Assembly (NCBI GenBank): GCA_002917075.1
Contig: NTMA01000129.1
Span: 1 to 64,000, forward strand
Length of the DNA stretch: 64,000 bases
Direction of reading: 5' to 3'
Source of the DNA: Hawksworthiomyces lignivorus
Lineage: Eukaryota > Ascomycota > Sordariomycetes > Ophiostomatales > Ophiostomataceae
Made by a program: the position numbers and the translations under genes. Below, piece after piece: positions 1 through 12,608 of this stretch. Every line of letters begins with the position of its first letter. The first letter of the stretch is position 1. The notes under the pieces were generated by a model, which searched no databases, was not told the origin of the DNA, and saw only the letters and a program-made list of their open reading frames with translations.

Positions 1-1556
1 CGCGTACAGGCAGTAATTGCGGCACAGGGTTGGTATACAAAGTATTAATGTACTAGTGGGGCGTTAGTTGGCATGGTTACTGAAAATATACTCCAAATTG
101 GATTGAAACTTAAAACCTCCCACTGTACTTGCGGCAAAGATCTCAACGAAGCTTGACGGTGGGCACTTGCTGCAATACAAAACGCAGCTCACCTCGCTGT
201 GGCCTTGCAGATGCATCAACAGCCCCATCTCCAGAAGCGACCATTGTAGTGCTCGCCCAAGAGGAGCCTGCTCCTCTGAGCAATGTGATGCACGAATTGC
301 GTGCATCAGGAAAGGAGGGAAAGGACATGAGAGGAAGAGCGTGAAACAAGAAAGCTGCGATGCCGGAGCCTCGACTGCAAGCCACGCACTGGTCGTTGCT
401 GATTTGCAGCAGAATTACAGCGAGGGTTTGTGGATACGGCGGCTCTGAAAAGAAATTGGACGGCTGAGCTTAGCAGGGTTCAGGTCGCAACGGGCGGGTG
501 GGGTGTTAAATCAGAGGAGAGAGAAACAATGGTCGTGCGGCAGGGAAGGTTGCAGGGACAATGCATCGGAAGCCAAATGAGCAGTCCAGGTGACGAGGGA
601 CAGAGACAGTCCTATCTACAGGAGCTGGAGGCTGGGCACGGCAAGCCGGCGGAAGAATCAACTAACAGAATAGGTGCTGGAGGTGCCGGTTCGGCAGCGA
701 AAAGCGGTGTAAGCGAATTGTTGGCGGCGGCGACACGGTAACAATCGAATGTGCGGCAGTACTTGAAGATCACAAATGAGAGCTAATGAAAAGCAGCACG
801 AGGCAGATACATTGACATGAGGCCAATATACACTAAAGGCATAAGACACCAAGCTGAAGTTAAAGCGTAAGGCTAGGCAAGGAGCTGCATCAAGGCTGCA
901 TTGGAAAGGGACTACTAGAAGGCTGTGGAATGCAGTACAAAAAGTCCATTGGCTACAGCTCCGTGGACAGGGAGAACAGTATTACAATGCTCTCACCTCA
1001 ATTGGCCGGAAGAGAACAGAAGATGCATCATATAAACCTGTAGAAGTAATAGAAACTGCTAGGTCGTTGTAGTGGTAACGTGCTGTTCTAGATGTTTGAA
1101 TTTTAAATGTTCGGCCTGCAAGTTAGATCTACATTCGTAGCATGGAGTACTCTCGAAAAACTGCAAGCCCGCAGAATGGTGGCAACAGAATCCAATTCTC
1201 TTGAACGGAAATCCCGTCTTGAAGCACCGCAGTTGGTGCAATCGTACGGAATGGCTATAGCAATTGATCGCCCTCGAGATCGCCGCCAAGCAAGTTTTTA
1301 AAGTCGGTGTTGTGATAAAGTTTATGATCGCTATTATCTGAATTTTGCAGTTTTTTTTTTTAAAAAAGAAAAAGGATGACCCCTCCTCCTCCGCAGCAAT
1401 ATCAGAAGTCTCTATTCGTAGTCCCGCGTGCTCTTCTCCGGACCCAGCTCCTCGTACTGTTCAACATAATCCTGGGCTTATATCATCGTGTCCTTCGCCT
1501 CGTCACATTCGTTGCCTTTTCATACAGCGCCGCCGCCCTCGCCGCCGCCCTCCGCT
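1..1556. other. Intergenic / upstream region
   Basis: I see no recognisable gene here. Reading frames are short and unlike any family I know. A T-run followed by an A-run lies near 1350-1375. The last 150 bases are pyrimidine-rich, as expected for the promoter and 5' leader of the YjbQ-like gene starting at 1557. Confidence 0.5.
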
Positions 1557-2163
1557 ATGTCGTGGTACCAGAAGACTTTCACGCTGCCCCCGCGCTCTCG
1601 CGGCTCCTACCTCGTCACTGACACGGTCGTCCGCGAGCTTCCGGCCATCCGCGACTACAAGATCGGCATTCTGCACCTGTTCATCCAGCACACTAGCTGC
1701 GCGCTGAGCCTCAACGAGAACTGGGACTCGGACGTGCGCGCCGATATGAGCGATGCGCTGGACCGTATCGCCCCCGACGCCGGACCCAAGGGCGAGGAGC
1801 TGTACCGGCACAGCGCCGAGGGCCCAGACGACATGCCGGTAGGTTTCCAGAGAAGAAGATATAATCAAAACGAGGCCTACCGCTACATACTGTGAGAAGA
1901 CATAAATGGCTAATCTGAGCTATGCGCACGCTTTTAGGCCCACATCAAGAGCGCCCTAGTCGGCGCCAGCGTTACCATTCCCATCAAAGACGGCAAGCTG
2001 GTAGGCATTACTTTCTATTTCTACTCACCGAAAAGTGGAAAGGACGTTCCGCTGACCCAAGATGAAGGCCACTGGTACGTGGCAGGGCATCTGGTACCTT
2101 GAGTTCCGCGCACACAAGCACAGCCGGCACGTGGTCGCTACCATCCAAGGCGAGAAGGCATGA
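1557..2163 (+). CDS. UPF0047 / YjbQ-family protein
   Basis: Three exons: 1557-1838, 1939-1 (that is 1938)-2000 and 2068-2163, giving 146 aa. The introns at 1839-1937 and 2001-2067 both begin GTAGG and end in AG. The family is a small beta-rich trimeric fold; E. coli YjbQ (about 138 aa) has been reported to have weak thiamine-phosphate synthase activity, so the physiological substrate is uncertain. Visible hallmarks are FIQHTSCAL with its conserved histidine (about residues 41-49), the following [14 protein letters not shown], the [16 protein letters not shown] strand restored only by splicing, and the C-terminal GTWQGI...[10 protein letters not shown] block. Length fits the family. The start is the first ATG giving the MSWYQKTF N-terminus; the open frame upstream is proline-rich leader. 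It converges with CFIm25, with 433 bp between stops. Confidence 0.9.
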
Positions 2164-2596
2164 GATGCGGTGCATCTCTGAAAAGGAATGCTAGAGGGGC
2201 TTCATTTCAAGAGTGTTGTTGGTTGTGCGATGTGTGTGCACCTGGTGAGCCTTTTCGGAGCTGCAGATAAACAACATATACCATAGACCATTCTCTTTGT
2301 CATTACTCAGATATGAATGATAACAAGGTTCTCTGTATGAAATAAGTCCGTATCCGTGTAAAGCTAAATAAACGATTCAAACAAGTACAATTCCAAAAAA
2401 AAAAAAAAAAATGAATAAAAATAAAAAGGCAAAAGACCATGTCCCCGCCTCTGGTCTTCGCTTTTACACATTCGTCAGATTTAGATGCAAGGGCCGCACA
2501 ACGTCCTGGCTCACTCTCATGCCGCGGGTCTTGCTATTCATTCGATACATTCGCCTCTATTATTCAAGCTAGGTCTTCCTGCTGCTCGCCCCTGCT
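2164..2596. other. Convergent 3' intergenic region
   Basis: This holds the 3' flanks of the YjbQ-like gene (plus strand) and CFIm25 (minus strand). An A-run at about 2394-2410 is followed by AT-rich sequence. No gene seen. Confidence 0.6.
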
Positions 2597-3545
<949 letters not shown>

Positions 3546-6500
3546 GGCGTGGACTGCTTCGTATCGTATTGTTTTGTATCTCTCGCCCACTCCTCTAGTA
3601 CTCCTTCTCTTCTCTTCCCAAGATTCTCTTCCTGTTTCCTTTCCGCGGCCTTCTCCTCAGCTTCCCCGAATGTCAGCAAGACAGGAGGAGAGGATTAGGT
3701 TGGTGTGATCGTCTGTTGCGTCACTTTGAATTCGGCCGTCAGAACTGCATCAAATGTCCTCGGATCGATTACGGCCAGATCACAAGAACTAGAAATTTCT
3801 GGCTTTTCACAATATACTCGATTGTTGGAATCACAGAAGGTCCCCTTGCGAAACGCTTTGGCATAATCGTGCAAAACAAACAAGCAGCTCTGGCAGAAAC
3901 GATGTGCTAAAGATGGAAGGCGGTGAAAGCTCGATTTGGCGAGGCTTTCAATCAGCCAATCAGAATTCAGATTTTGTGAAGCCGGGCAACTTGGTAAGAT
4001 ACGTCTTTGTGAGACACTATCACACTTGCCCTCGCCGCTGTAGCATCTAATCGGGTATGAAAATTATATACAGCTTGTTGCTATTCTTACGGGAAAGGCT
4101 TCTGCGAAGATTTATTCACTGCGAGAAAACGAGATGGTGCAAGCACGCAGCCAGCTAGGCTGGAATCTCACAGCTGGTGAAGGTCAACTCGATCTCTTCA
4201 AGTTCATCAAATATTGACAGGCAGTCGCAAGAATGAAATTGTTATGCAAAACAATCTAAACGACATACAGTTAACAAATTGACGAGACAAAGTGATTTAT
4301 TCTCCACGAATACTTGTGGGATTTCAGTGATGTAATCATCACGCAAAGCTCTGCAGGTTCGTCACGTAACCGAGATCGTTGGCAAACTGCCTGATATTAC
4401 TTACAGCCGTTTTGATTTCCAATGCTGAGAATTTTCCGAGAAATTGTCCACATACTGACAAGCGACTCGGTATATGTACGTATAGTTCCAATTCGTAAAA
4501 GTTGTAGTCGTGGACGCGCAACAGTGCCAGCGTATCTGCAGAGGCCTCATAGGTTCAATACGAGGATTTACAAACATCAGAATGAAATATCAGTCAGTTC
4601 GTAAAGCCGAAGAGATCCCGCGATCGAAAGAGCGAGCTTTCTGTTGGCCAGGCCAGTATTTAGTTGACGCAGACTGTGCACAGCTCCTGGGCTACATAGA
4701 GATCGACGCCTCGTAACCGGTTTTCCCTTTTGGGAGCCACCGTTTGATAGGTGCAACCTTGATCTTTGTCTTCTCTGCCCACCCCAATGATAGACAAACA
4801 CAGCGCTTTTTCCATTCAGAGGTCGCGTGTGAATAGCCTGGTGCGGTACTAAGCAAATATAAAAAAAGAAAAAGGGCAACTCTACCGATAGAGCAGTCGC
4901 AGAAAAGAAGACAAGGAAAAAAAATGGCAAAAAGAAAAGAAAGTGGGCTGCTCCGGGGATAGCCGCCCCATTAGACACTCACTTCAATGACTCTCGCTTA
5001 TACGACACCCTCGCTTTCATTCAAGTTCCTCTTAGAGCTTTCATATAAGCACCGATCGGGCCACAGCCTCGTATCAGTTTGACGGAGAAAGGTTGGCGCA
5101 TATCAGCAAATAGCAGCATTCACTAATCATGACCAACCAGAGAGGAAACTCTTCCTGATGCTTGCAAGTATGTGCGCATTACTCGCACTTCGTACGGCGC
5201 ACACAATGCTGGCCAAGAGCCTCAGAACCACTCGCAACGGCGATTACGGACCTCCCACCTCCTCATTGGGAAGCTGACCATGCCACCGCCAATGGCTAGG
5301 TCCAGGGTTGACGTAGAGTAGGGTAGGGATGATGGGTGGGGGGAACAGTTGTCAGCGACATGCATCATCGAGTCTGTCATTCCCGCACACTCGCAGAGAA
5401 CAATGGGGCAATCGAGAACAAATTCCTCCCGCTGATTGCTCCAAACGATTGTCCAGTTGTCCATCCCATCCAAAATCTGCTGTATCTGGGCCATCTGGAC
5501 CATCTGGACCATCTGAACCACCCACCCACCACACCCTCTGATGTGTCACTGATGCAATTGCTGTGCGCAATATCCAGCACTATGGAGAAGGCCCTACATC
5601 CCCTGTGGATCCCCCCTCCAAAGCTTTGAGATGCAACCTGGCGGAAGGCTAGAACTTCCCATTTTCCAGTCTTCAGAACCTTTTTACTCAATTCCAGAAC
5701 CCTTTCTGGGGCCTAATTGCGCTCCTTTTTCTCATCTCTTTATTTGGGGGAGGGGGAGGGGGAGGGATTAAATAACTGGTATGTGTACGAGGGTACTCCG
5801 TACTCGTAGAGCTGCTTCGTACAGCGTAGCTTGGGACGTGGAGTCGCAGGGGAATACTTTTTTGGTAGGGGCTATTGCGGCTCCGACACTAAGGATTGGG
5901 CGGGAATTGAGTCTTGATTGAGTCTTGTGACTAACGCTCTTCGGGGGACTAGGGGCGCTACAGACGGCTGTGAGTCTAAGCGTCACTGCTGCGAAAGCCT
6001 CCAGCCGAACTGGCGCAGCTCGCTTGTAGACGAGCCAATCTCCATTGCAGTGTGCGAGTAATGCAGCGTCACACACTATAACACGCTACGCTCTGCGCAC
6101 TAATCGCACGCACTTTGGCGCTATCCCTCGTCTTCGCCCTCACTAAATTTCCTCGCTCATTTCTTTCGCCTCCCGCCTCGCCCTTTTTTTCCTCATTTCT
6201 TTCTCCGCTACTTGGCTCTCTTCCCCTGCTGGCCGTGCACACATGCAAGACATTGGGCCAATTCACCACCAGCGGACTGTGCCAGACGTTGTGCATCCAG
6301 CGCACGAGCAGGCGGAAGCCGTAAGACGACAGAACGAGAGTATCGTGTTCTGCGCCGCAGAGACTCAGAAGGGCGGTTCCGAACCCTTCATCGGGGAGGC
6401 GGAAAACATCGGATAAGCCGGCGTCGTTGTCTTGCGATTCGGTACCCTTTTTTTTTTCTCTCGCTTTTCTCGTTTTGTCTGGAACACTTTCTGCACAATT

Positions 6501-6592
6501 CTCCCCTCCTCCTCCCCGCACTCAATGACGCCTCGCCCAGCCTCCGCTTCCTTTCTTTCCTCCTCCTCTGGCTCCTAGCCTTCCCCGTCGCC
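3546..6592. other. Intergenic region, about 3 kb
   Basis: I see no supportable gene. GC is lower than in the exons and frames are short. Notable items are a G-run array at 5746-5767 and a TACTCCGTA motif at 5794-5802. The last 400 bases become strongly pyrimidine-rich with T-runs, consistent with promoter and 5' leader of the gene starting at 6593. Confidence 0.5.
5746..5767 (+). repeat. Four-run G tract (quadruplex-capable)
   Basis: Three GGGGGA units followed by a further GGG run. Four G-runs separated by single A residues fit the standard intramolecular G-quadruplex pattern with one-base loops. It lies about 825 bp upstream of the start codon at 6593, on that gene's coding strand. Confidence 0.7.
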
Positions 6593-9500
6593 ATGGACGA
6601 CGAACGAGACAAGCTGGTCGCTGTGCTGCGGCGCACGCTGGCGGAGCTGAACGCCCAGGTAATCGCCTACCGCCGCGAGCGAGCCGACGAATTTCGCCGC
6701 TATGCGGCCGACCTGCTGCAGCCGGCGTCCGAGGCCGTGGCCGCCGCGGTGGCGCAGGTCCTGGACGACGAGGCCAAGACGAGCCGTGACTACGCAGCGC
6801 TGTATCCCGGGTTCCTGGACGAAAAAGAAGAAGAAGACGACGAAGAAAAGCACAAAGTAGTAGACGTAGAAGAAGACGGCGGCAGTCATGCGGACGGCAG
6901 CGCCGCCGCCGCCAGCAGGCGCTTCTCCATCCTGTCCCCACCGCACCCGCGCCGCGGCACCTCTCCGCCGCCGGTCCTCTACCACACGTCGGGCGTGCCC
7001 CGCGACGGTCCGCGACGGCCGCCGCCGCCAGCGGTGACGCAGGCGGCCACAGTCCCCTCAGCCGCCTCTGCCGCCAGCTCTGTCTCTGCCGCCTCTGCCT
7101 CCGCACCGCACCACCGCGAAGAAGACTTCCGCGGCGTCTTCACGCCGCCCTTCCTTCCGCTCCTCGACAGCTCGTCCAACTACGACCGCCGGCCCAACGG
7201 CGTGGCCCCGGCACCAGCCACTGTGGCCGATCCACCAGCAGCAGCAGCAGCAGCAGGAGCAGCAGATGGAGCGGCAGGCGGCGGCGACTGCAGCAAGGCA
7301 GCCGACAAGGCGGCACTGCTACCAGCAGCACCGCCTGCGCCGCCGGCGCCGGCGCCGAAGCCGAAGCTGAAGAGCGCGCTGCGGCGGTCGTCGTCGTTTA
7401 CGAGCAGACGGCGTCCCCTGCGGGCGCCTGCGCCGCCGAAGCCGTCGTCAGATGCTGGCGAAAACGGCGATGCCGGCCGGCCGACGCGCCATGTGCGCTT
7501 TGCGTTCGGCGACGAGGTGGTGCTGCCGACGGCGTCGCCGCCCGCGGCGCCGCCGCCGCCGTCGCGCCGCTCGAACGACGACGAGGACCAGGGCGGGCAG
7601 GAGGACCTGTCGTGGCTGCTGCACGATCATCACGACCATCGTCACCACCACCGCCACAGCAGCAGCGGCAGCGACAGCGACCTGCACGATGCAGCGGCCG
7701 CGCTGTCTCTTGTTACAAATTACAACGACGCAAGGGATGCCACAGCGGCAGATGCAGCTTCTTCTCTCTACGGCGGTGCTGCCTCTGCAGCCCTGTCGTC
7801 GGTGCTGTCTGGCCCCTTGTCGCTGCCTGCAGCGGGAGGGACAGATGACTCACAGCCACGTGAGCACGGCCCTGGCGAGCAGGGATGGGGTGGTACGGGT
7901 GGTAATAATTATAATTATAATGGTTGTCGCAGCGGAAATGGTGGTGGTGGTGGTGGTGGTGGTCGCAGCAGGGAAGACGAAGAATATGCCCAGGAAGGAA
8001 AAGATGGAGGGGGCGGCTTAGGCGACGCTGACGAGTCAGATGCTCCATCTGGCCAGGACCAGGACCATCACCATTCTCGCCACAACCGCGTCCTGGACGA
8101 CGACGACGAGCTGGACAGCCGGCCCCTGTCGCGCAAAGTGTCTTCTTCCGAACGCCTGCGCGCCCTGTCCAAGATGCCCCTCGAAGACCCCTCCAACTGG
8201 ACAGTGGTCAATCCGCAGGCCGACTCCACCAACGCCGACGACGCAGAGCCGCTTTCTGTCAGCGCGCTCACCTCATTTCATTCTACTAATAATCCTACGC
8301 TCCCCCTGTCGCCCAGTAATCTCGTATCATCATTTCCCACAGGCAGCGACGAAGACGAAGAACACTTGGTAATCGACAAAGAAGAAGAGGAAGAAGAAGA
8401 CGACGACGACAGCGAATTTATCGCTATGCGCCCGTCGCGCAAGAACTCACGCGAAGAGCCTGCGGCAGCAGCGGCGGCGATGATGTCATCGTCGCCCGCA
8501 TCATCCGCATCGGCCGCCACGCTGCGACCGACAAACTTATCCTCGCAGGCAACAGCCGCCGACGAAGCGCTCTTGTCCACAGCGACAGCTGAACCAGACA
8601 GCACGATCTCATCTACAGCAGCAGCAGAAGAAACAGCAACAATAGAGTCTGCGTCGGCGCAGTCCCCGATGAACGGAAATGCGACCGCGCTGAAGGGCGC
8701 CAGCAAACCGAAGAAGAAGAGCAGCAGCAGCAGCAGCAGCAGCTCCGGCAAGAAGAGCGGGCGACGACCCGTTGTCGAAGTGGTCACCGACCCCGACTCG
8801 GGCCCCGCGGACGACGGCTTCTTCGAGTTTGAGCAGGACGACGACTTTGGGGACGGCGACGACCTGGTCGGGTACCCGCTGTCGCGCACGCAGCACAGCG
8901 AGCCCGAGCTGGACGAGGACGACGAGGACGAGGACGAGGACGAAGACGAAGAAGACGTGCTCGACGACCTGGACGACCTCGACGAGGTCGACGCTGTAGA
9001 CGCAGACGCAGACGCAGAGCTGCCGTCAGGCGAGTCGGCCGCCGCCGCCGCCGCTGCTGCTAGCAAGAACAAGGACGAGACTGGCAGCCAGAGCGTCGAC
9101 CAGCTCGTGGCCGCCGAGCGGGCTGCCCTGGGCATCGGCACGGACGGCCTCGCCGATAACGGGCGGCTGGTCTTCAACCACCGCAAGATCCTGGGCAACA
9201 GCATAGGCGGCGGGAGCGGCGGCGGGGGCAGCGGCGGGGGCAGCAGCGGCAGCGGCTCGCCGTCGGCGCGCGAGAACCACAGCGCTGGCCCCGATACGCC
9301 GCCGTTGGCTGCGTCTGTGGGCTCGTACCGCGGGCGGCCCATCTCGCTGTTCAACGTGGTCAAGGACCCGCGCGTGCTGCGCGAGGCCGCCGAGCTGGGC
9401 GACCTGCACCCGCTCGTGGGCAGCGTCCACGAGCACGACGCCTCCGCCGCCGCCGCCTACTCTATCAGCCTGGCCAGCCTCACCGGCCGCGACCCGCTCG

Positions 9501-9640
9501 CTTCCGTGCTGCTCGCCGCCGGCGGCACCCCCCGCAGCCTCACCGAGCGCATGGCCCTCGACGACGCCCGCGCCCAGTTCGGCGGCCGCGGCTTCGCCTC
9601 GCCATCCTCGCCCTCGCAGCGCCGGCGGCCCCCGCAATAA
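6593..9640 (+). CDS. Large disordered acidic protein, unknown function
   Basis: A single exon of 1015 aa that I do not recognise. The ATG at 6593 is the first in-frame ATG; the frame is open further upstream but that part is pyrimidine-rich leader. The N-terminus (about residues 1-75) is the most ordered part: a charged helical segment with MDDERDKLVAVLRRTLAEL and a likely coiled coil. Then come long Ala/Pro/Ser/Gly-rich stretches, a His-rich patch, a basic KLKSALRRSSS segment and RHVRF at residues 299-303, which fits the [KR]-x-V-x-F docking motif of protein phosphatase 1. Acidic runs of Asp/Glu occur near residues 590-605 and 775-805. The C-terminal 150 residues regain sequence character (FNHRKILGNS, RGRPISLFNVVKDPRVLREAAELG). 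A regulatory or scaffold role is possible but inferred only from disorder and the motif. Being expressed and translated is likely, given consistent GC-rich codon use. Confidence 0.75.
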   Translation: MDDERDKLVAVLRRTLAELNAQVIAYRRERADEFRRYAADLLQPASEAVAAAVAQVLDDEAKTSRDYAALYPGFLDEKEEEDDEEKHKVVDVEEDGGSHADGSAAAASRRFSILSPPHPRRGTSPPPVLYHTSGVPRDGPRRPPPPAVTQAATVPSAASAASSVSAASASAPHHREEDFRGVFTPPFLPLLDSSSNYDRRPNGVAPAPATVADPPAAAAAAGAADGAAGGGDCSKAADKAALLPAAPPAPPAPAPKPKLKSALRRSSSFTSRRRPLRAPAPPKPSSDAGENGDAGRPTRHVRFAFGDEVVLPTASPPAAPPPPSRRSNDDEDQGGQEDLSWLLHDHHDHRHHHRHSSSGSDSDLHDAAAALSLVTNYNDARDATAADAASSLYGGAASAALSSVLSGPLSLPAAGGTDDSQPREHGPGEQGWGGTGGNNYNYNGCRSGNGGGGGGGGRSREDEEYAQEGKDGGGGLGDADESDAPSGQDQDHHHSRHNRVLDDDDELDSRPLSRKVSSSERLRALSKMPLEDPSNWTVVNPQADSTNADDAEPLSVSALTSFHSTNNPTLPLSPSNLVSSFPTGSDEDEEHLVIDKEEEEEEDDDDSEFIAMRPSRKNSREEPAAAAAAMMSSSPASSASAATLRPTNLSSQATAADEALLSTATAEPDSTISSTAAAEETATIESASAQSPMNGNATALKGASKPKKKSSSSSSSSSGKKSGRRPVVEVVTDPDSGPADDGFFEFEQDDDFGDGDDLVGYPLSRTQHSEPELDEDDEDEDEDEDEEDVLDDLDDLDEVDAVDADADAELPSGESAAAAAAAASKNKDETGSQSVDQLVAAERAALGIGTDGLADNGRLVFNHRKILGNSIGGGSGGGGSGGGSSGSGSPSARENHSAGPDTPPLAASVGSYRGRPISLFNVVKDPRVLREAAELGDLHPLVGSVHEHDASAAAAYSISLASLTGRDPLASVLLAAGGTPRSLTERMALDDARAQFGGRGFASPSSPSQRRRPPQ

Positions 9641-11200
9641 AATACCGTCTTTATGCTTGTCGAGTGGTCTCAGCTACACACACACACACATCTCTCTCTC
9701 TCTCTCTCTCCCTCTCTTTCCCCTTTATTCTCTCTCTTAACATTTCCCTTTCAGCTTTTTTTTTCTTTTTCATTTTTACCAATGTACCTACATCTCACAT
9801 CTTGGGAAGGGCTTTCCATCTGTTTTCATTTACATGTTTCTGTTTCGATATGTTTCTATATCATGGGGCATCGAGGAGAAGGGCTGGAGGTGTTTCTTTG
9901 GCATTTTATACGGCGGCAGTGGGGGGGGGTTGGGGGGGTTTCGTTTCTGTGAATTTAGACATGTGCTTCTCTCAAACCTCTTGCGCGCTGTCAACCCGTC
10001 CAGGGCATCACTCAAGGGGCCAACCTGCTCTGCTGCCTTTGAACAGCAAGCAGCTGCAAGCCGAGAGAGGCAGGGATAATCCCTTGGCGAGCCTCATCGT
10101 GGCGATCGCCAAAGGAGACTCTGTATTATCCAGCGAGCAGCAGCTGGAACATGTAGCTATGTGTATTAGTGGGTTTACTGGGTTACTGCATAATAATAAG
10201 ACATTTAATCTCATATAATCTTAGCTTGCATAGGGAAAGTGTATCCTGCGAGTGTGTGGCAGTTTCCGGGATATTTGGCAACCGCGGCCCTGTGCTCATT
10301 AGCAGCATAGCTCGTACTCGTACCTACAAGTACGAAGTATTGCCCCGTAATGCATACTTAACCGCCACCACCACCACCACCAAAAACTGCAGTCGCAACC
10401 GCTGGCTGGCTGTCCTTGCCTTCCTGCCTTCGTCAGACTTCTTTTTAGCCACCTGGATCGTAGCGCTGTCGCCATTCGCCGACTCAGACCCGCGCTAATT
10501 CTAATAATTCTGCTCCGCAGTTTGGTGGCTCTTGGTAGGTATGCAAGAGATGCGCCCCGCCTCCCCTCCATTGTTCCTGCCAATCTCGCCTGTCTTTCTC
10601 TCCCTTCAGTCAATTTTCCTTCCATTCCCTTTTCTGAGCTCTTTCTTGTTCCAGAATAAATTATCTGCCGTAAGGGAAGGAATGACTCGTTGCTGCCTTT
10701 AAATTTTTTTAATCGATTGCACCTTCATTTTGTCACTGATTGTCTTGCCAACTAACTCTTCCCGTTCCGTCTTCAATCTTCTTTATTCAATCTCCTCTTA
10801 TATTCTTTTTATTTTCTTCTTCTCTTTTTTCCTCTCTTCTTTTCCCACTCTCTACGGCTTCTTACCCCCCCAACCTCCACCAACGAACATAACCCCTACG
10901 CTGGCTTCATTATCCCGACAACCTCAGGTTGTCGAAGACGAGGCGCATCTTGCCGCCCTGAGCCATACCGAAACTCCTGGTGACGTCCTCTTTGACCCGA
11001 GTCGTCTCACGAGTACGCTAAAGGGCGTCCCGAGCTTTGGCAGTGCCAACGTCGCCGATACTGCTACTCTCGCCGGCCGACAGCACGCCAACACTCTCTC
11101 CTACTCCCTGCCTGCCCGACCGACGGGAGCCCCCCACTACTGCATCTACCCCGTTGCAGCTGGACGCAGAGAGTTTATCTCGGACACGAAAGACAGAAAG
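9641..11200. other. Intergenic region and PHO85 leader
   Basis: This holds the 3' flank of the disordered protein gene (CA and CT microsatellite near 9675-9715), then low-complexity sequence without a gene. From about 10770 to 10860 the plus strand is nearly pure pyrimidine, typical of a fungal promoter or start region for the kinase gene. The frame upstream of 11201 is open but contains no in-frame ATG. Confidence 0.5.
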
Positions 11201-12355
11201 ATGGACGGAAAGCGTCACCTCAACTCGTTCCAGCAGCTGGAGAAGCTGGGCGAGGGCACATATGCAACTGTAAGGTCTATTCCCTATTCTTTGTCTTCTC
11301 TTCCTCTCTCTTCCTCTTCTATTGTTACTTCTTTCCATTCCTCTTGCTAAACTCAATTGCCTTCTCTCTGATCCTAGGTCTTCAAAGGTCGAAACCGACA
11401 CACCGGCGAGCTGGTCGCGCTGAAGGAGATCCACCTTGACTCCGAGGAGGGCACGCCATCGACAGCCATCCGCGAGATCTCGCTCATGAAGGAACTCAAG
11501 CATGAGAACATTGTGGCTCTGCACGACGTGATCCACACAGAGAACAAGCTCATGCTCGTCTTCGAGTACATGGACGGCGACCTGAAAAAATACATGGACA
11601 CCAATGGCGAGCGCGGCGCGCTCAAGCCTATGCTCATCAAGTCCTTCATGTACCAGCTGCTCAAGGGCATTGACTTCTGCCACCAGAACCGTGTCCTGCA
11701 CCGCGACCTGAAGCCGCAGAACCTGTTGATCAACGGCAAGGGCCAGCTCAAGCTCGGCGATTTTGGTCTGGCCCGCGCCTTCGGCATCCCCGTCAACACC
11801 TTCTCGAACGAAGTCGTGACCCTCTGGTACCGCGCGCCGGATGTGTTGCTTGGCAGCCGCACTTACAACACCAGCATCGACATCTGGTCGGCCGGCTGCA
11901 TCATGGCCGAGATGTACACGGGCCGGCCCCTGTTCCCAGGCACCACCAACGAAGACCAGATGATGCGCATCTTCCGCATCATGGGCACGCCGACAGAGCA
12001 CACCTGGCCGGGCGTGGCCCAGTTCCCCGAATACAAGCCGACGTTCCAGCGCTACGCCACCCAAGACCTGCGCCAGATCCTGCCGCAGATCGATCCTACG
12101 GGCATCGACCTGCTGCAGCGCATGCTGCAGCTGCGGCCCGAGCTCCGCATCAGCGCCCACGACGCCCTCCAGCATCCGTGGTTCCATGACATCCTGCTGC
12201 AGCAGCACCACCAGCAGGCCGCTGCTCAGCAGGCCGTACAGCAGCAGCAGCACCAGCAGGTGGCCGCTCAACAGGCAGCTGCTGTGATGCAGGGCCAAGC
12301 GCGCGGCGGCTTCCAGCCGCCTGTCGCCCCTCAGGCCTCTTACGAGGGCTACTAG
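11201..12355 (+). CDS. PHO85: Pho85-type cyclin-dependent kinase
   Basis: Two exons, 11201-11269 and 11378-12355, give 348 aa; the 108-bp intron has GTAAGG and a TAG acceptor. Kinase features are complete: glycine loop GEGTYAT at about 17-23 continuing VFKG after the splice, catalytic Lys39, the PSTAIRE helix at 50-56, HRDLKPQN with catalytic Asp133, DFG at 151-153, and the activation segment through [10 protein letters not shown]. Pho85 kinases use several cyclins and link phosphate and nutrient state to transcription, morphogenesis and cell cycle; in Aspergillus the orthologues are PhoA and PhoB. The sequence shows the Pho85 branch by [24 protein letters not shown] and SFMYQLLKG. The last 45 residues are a Gln/Ala-rich tail followed by an aromatic end, outside the kinase fold. 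The start is the first in-frame ATG and fits the family N-terminus. Confidence 0.96.
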
Positions 12356-12608
12356 CGGTTGCCTCCCCAGCTCCAGCCCTGGAACGGCTCCCATCTAGTA
12401 TATCCAAGCTTTGTTGATCCTGCTCGCCATCTTGCCCACGCCATCCTCCAAGCATCTTCGACGTTTAGCGAATCGTTGCCGGTGCCGGCGTTTTTGCCGC
12501 TGCACCACACAAAACTTCAAACATGCGCAAACCATCCTCCTAGACTTCTTCTGCATTTTCGTATCCCGCTTATCTCCACGTCCCACAGCTTTCGACAACC
12601 GACATTCA
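12356..12608. other. 3' flank of PHO85
   Basis: Likely 3' UTR and terminator region; no distinct feature. Confidence 0.4.

Noticed and set aside
10730..11200. An N-terminal extension of PHO85
   Set aside because: The frame is open but has no in-frame ATG, and the sequence is a pyrimidine-rich leader.
11018..12394. A 458-codon open frame on the minus strand
   Set aside because: Antisense to the PHO85 kinase, which has full family conservation.
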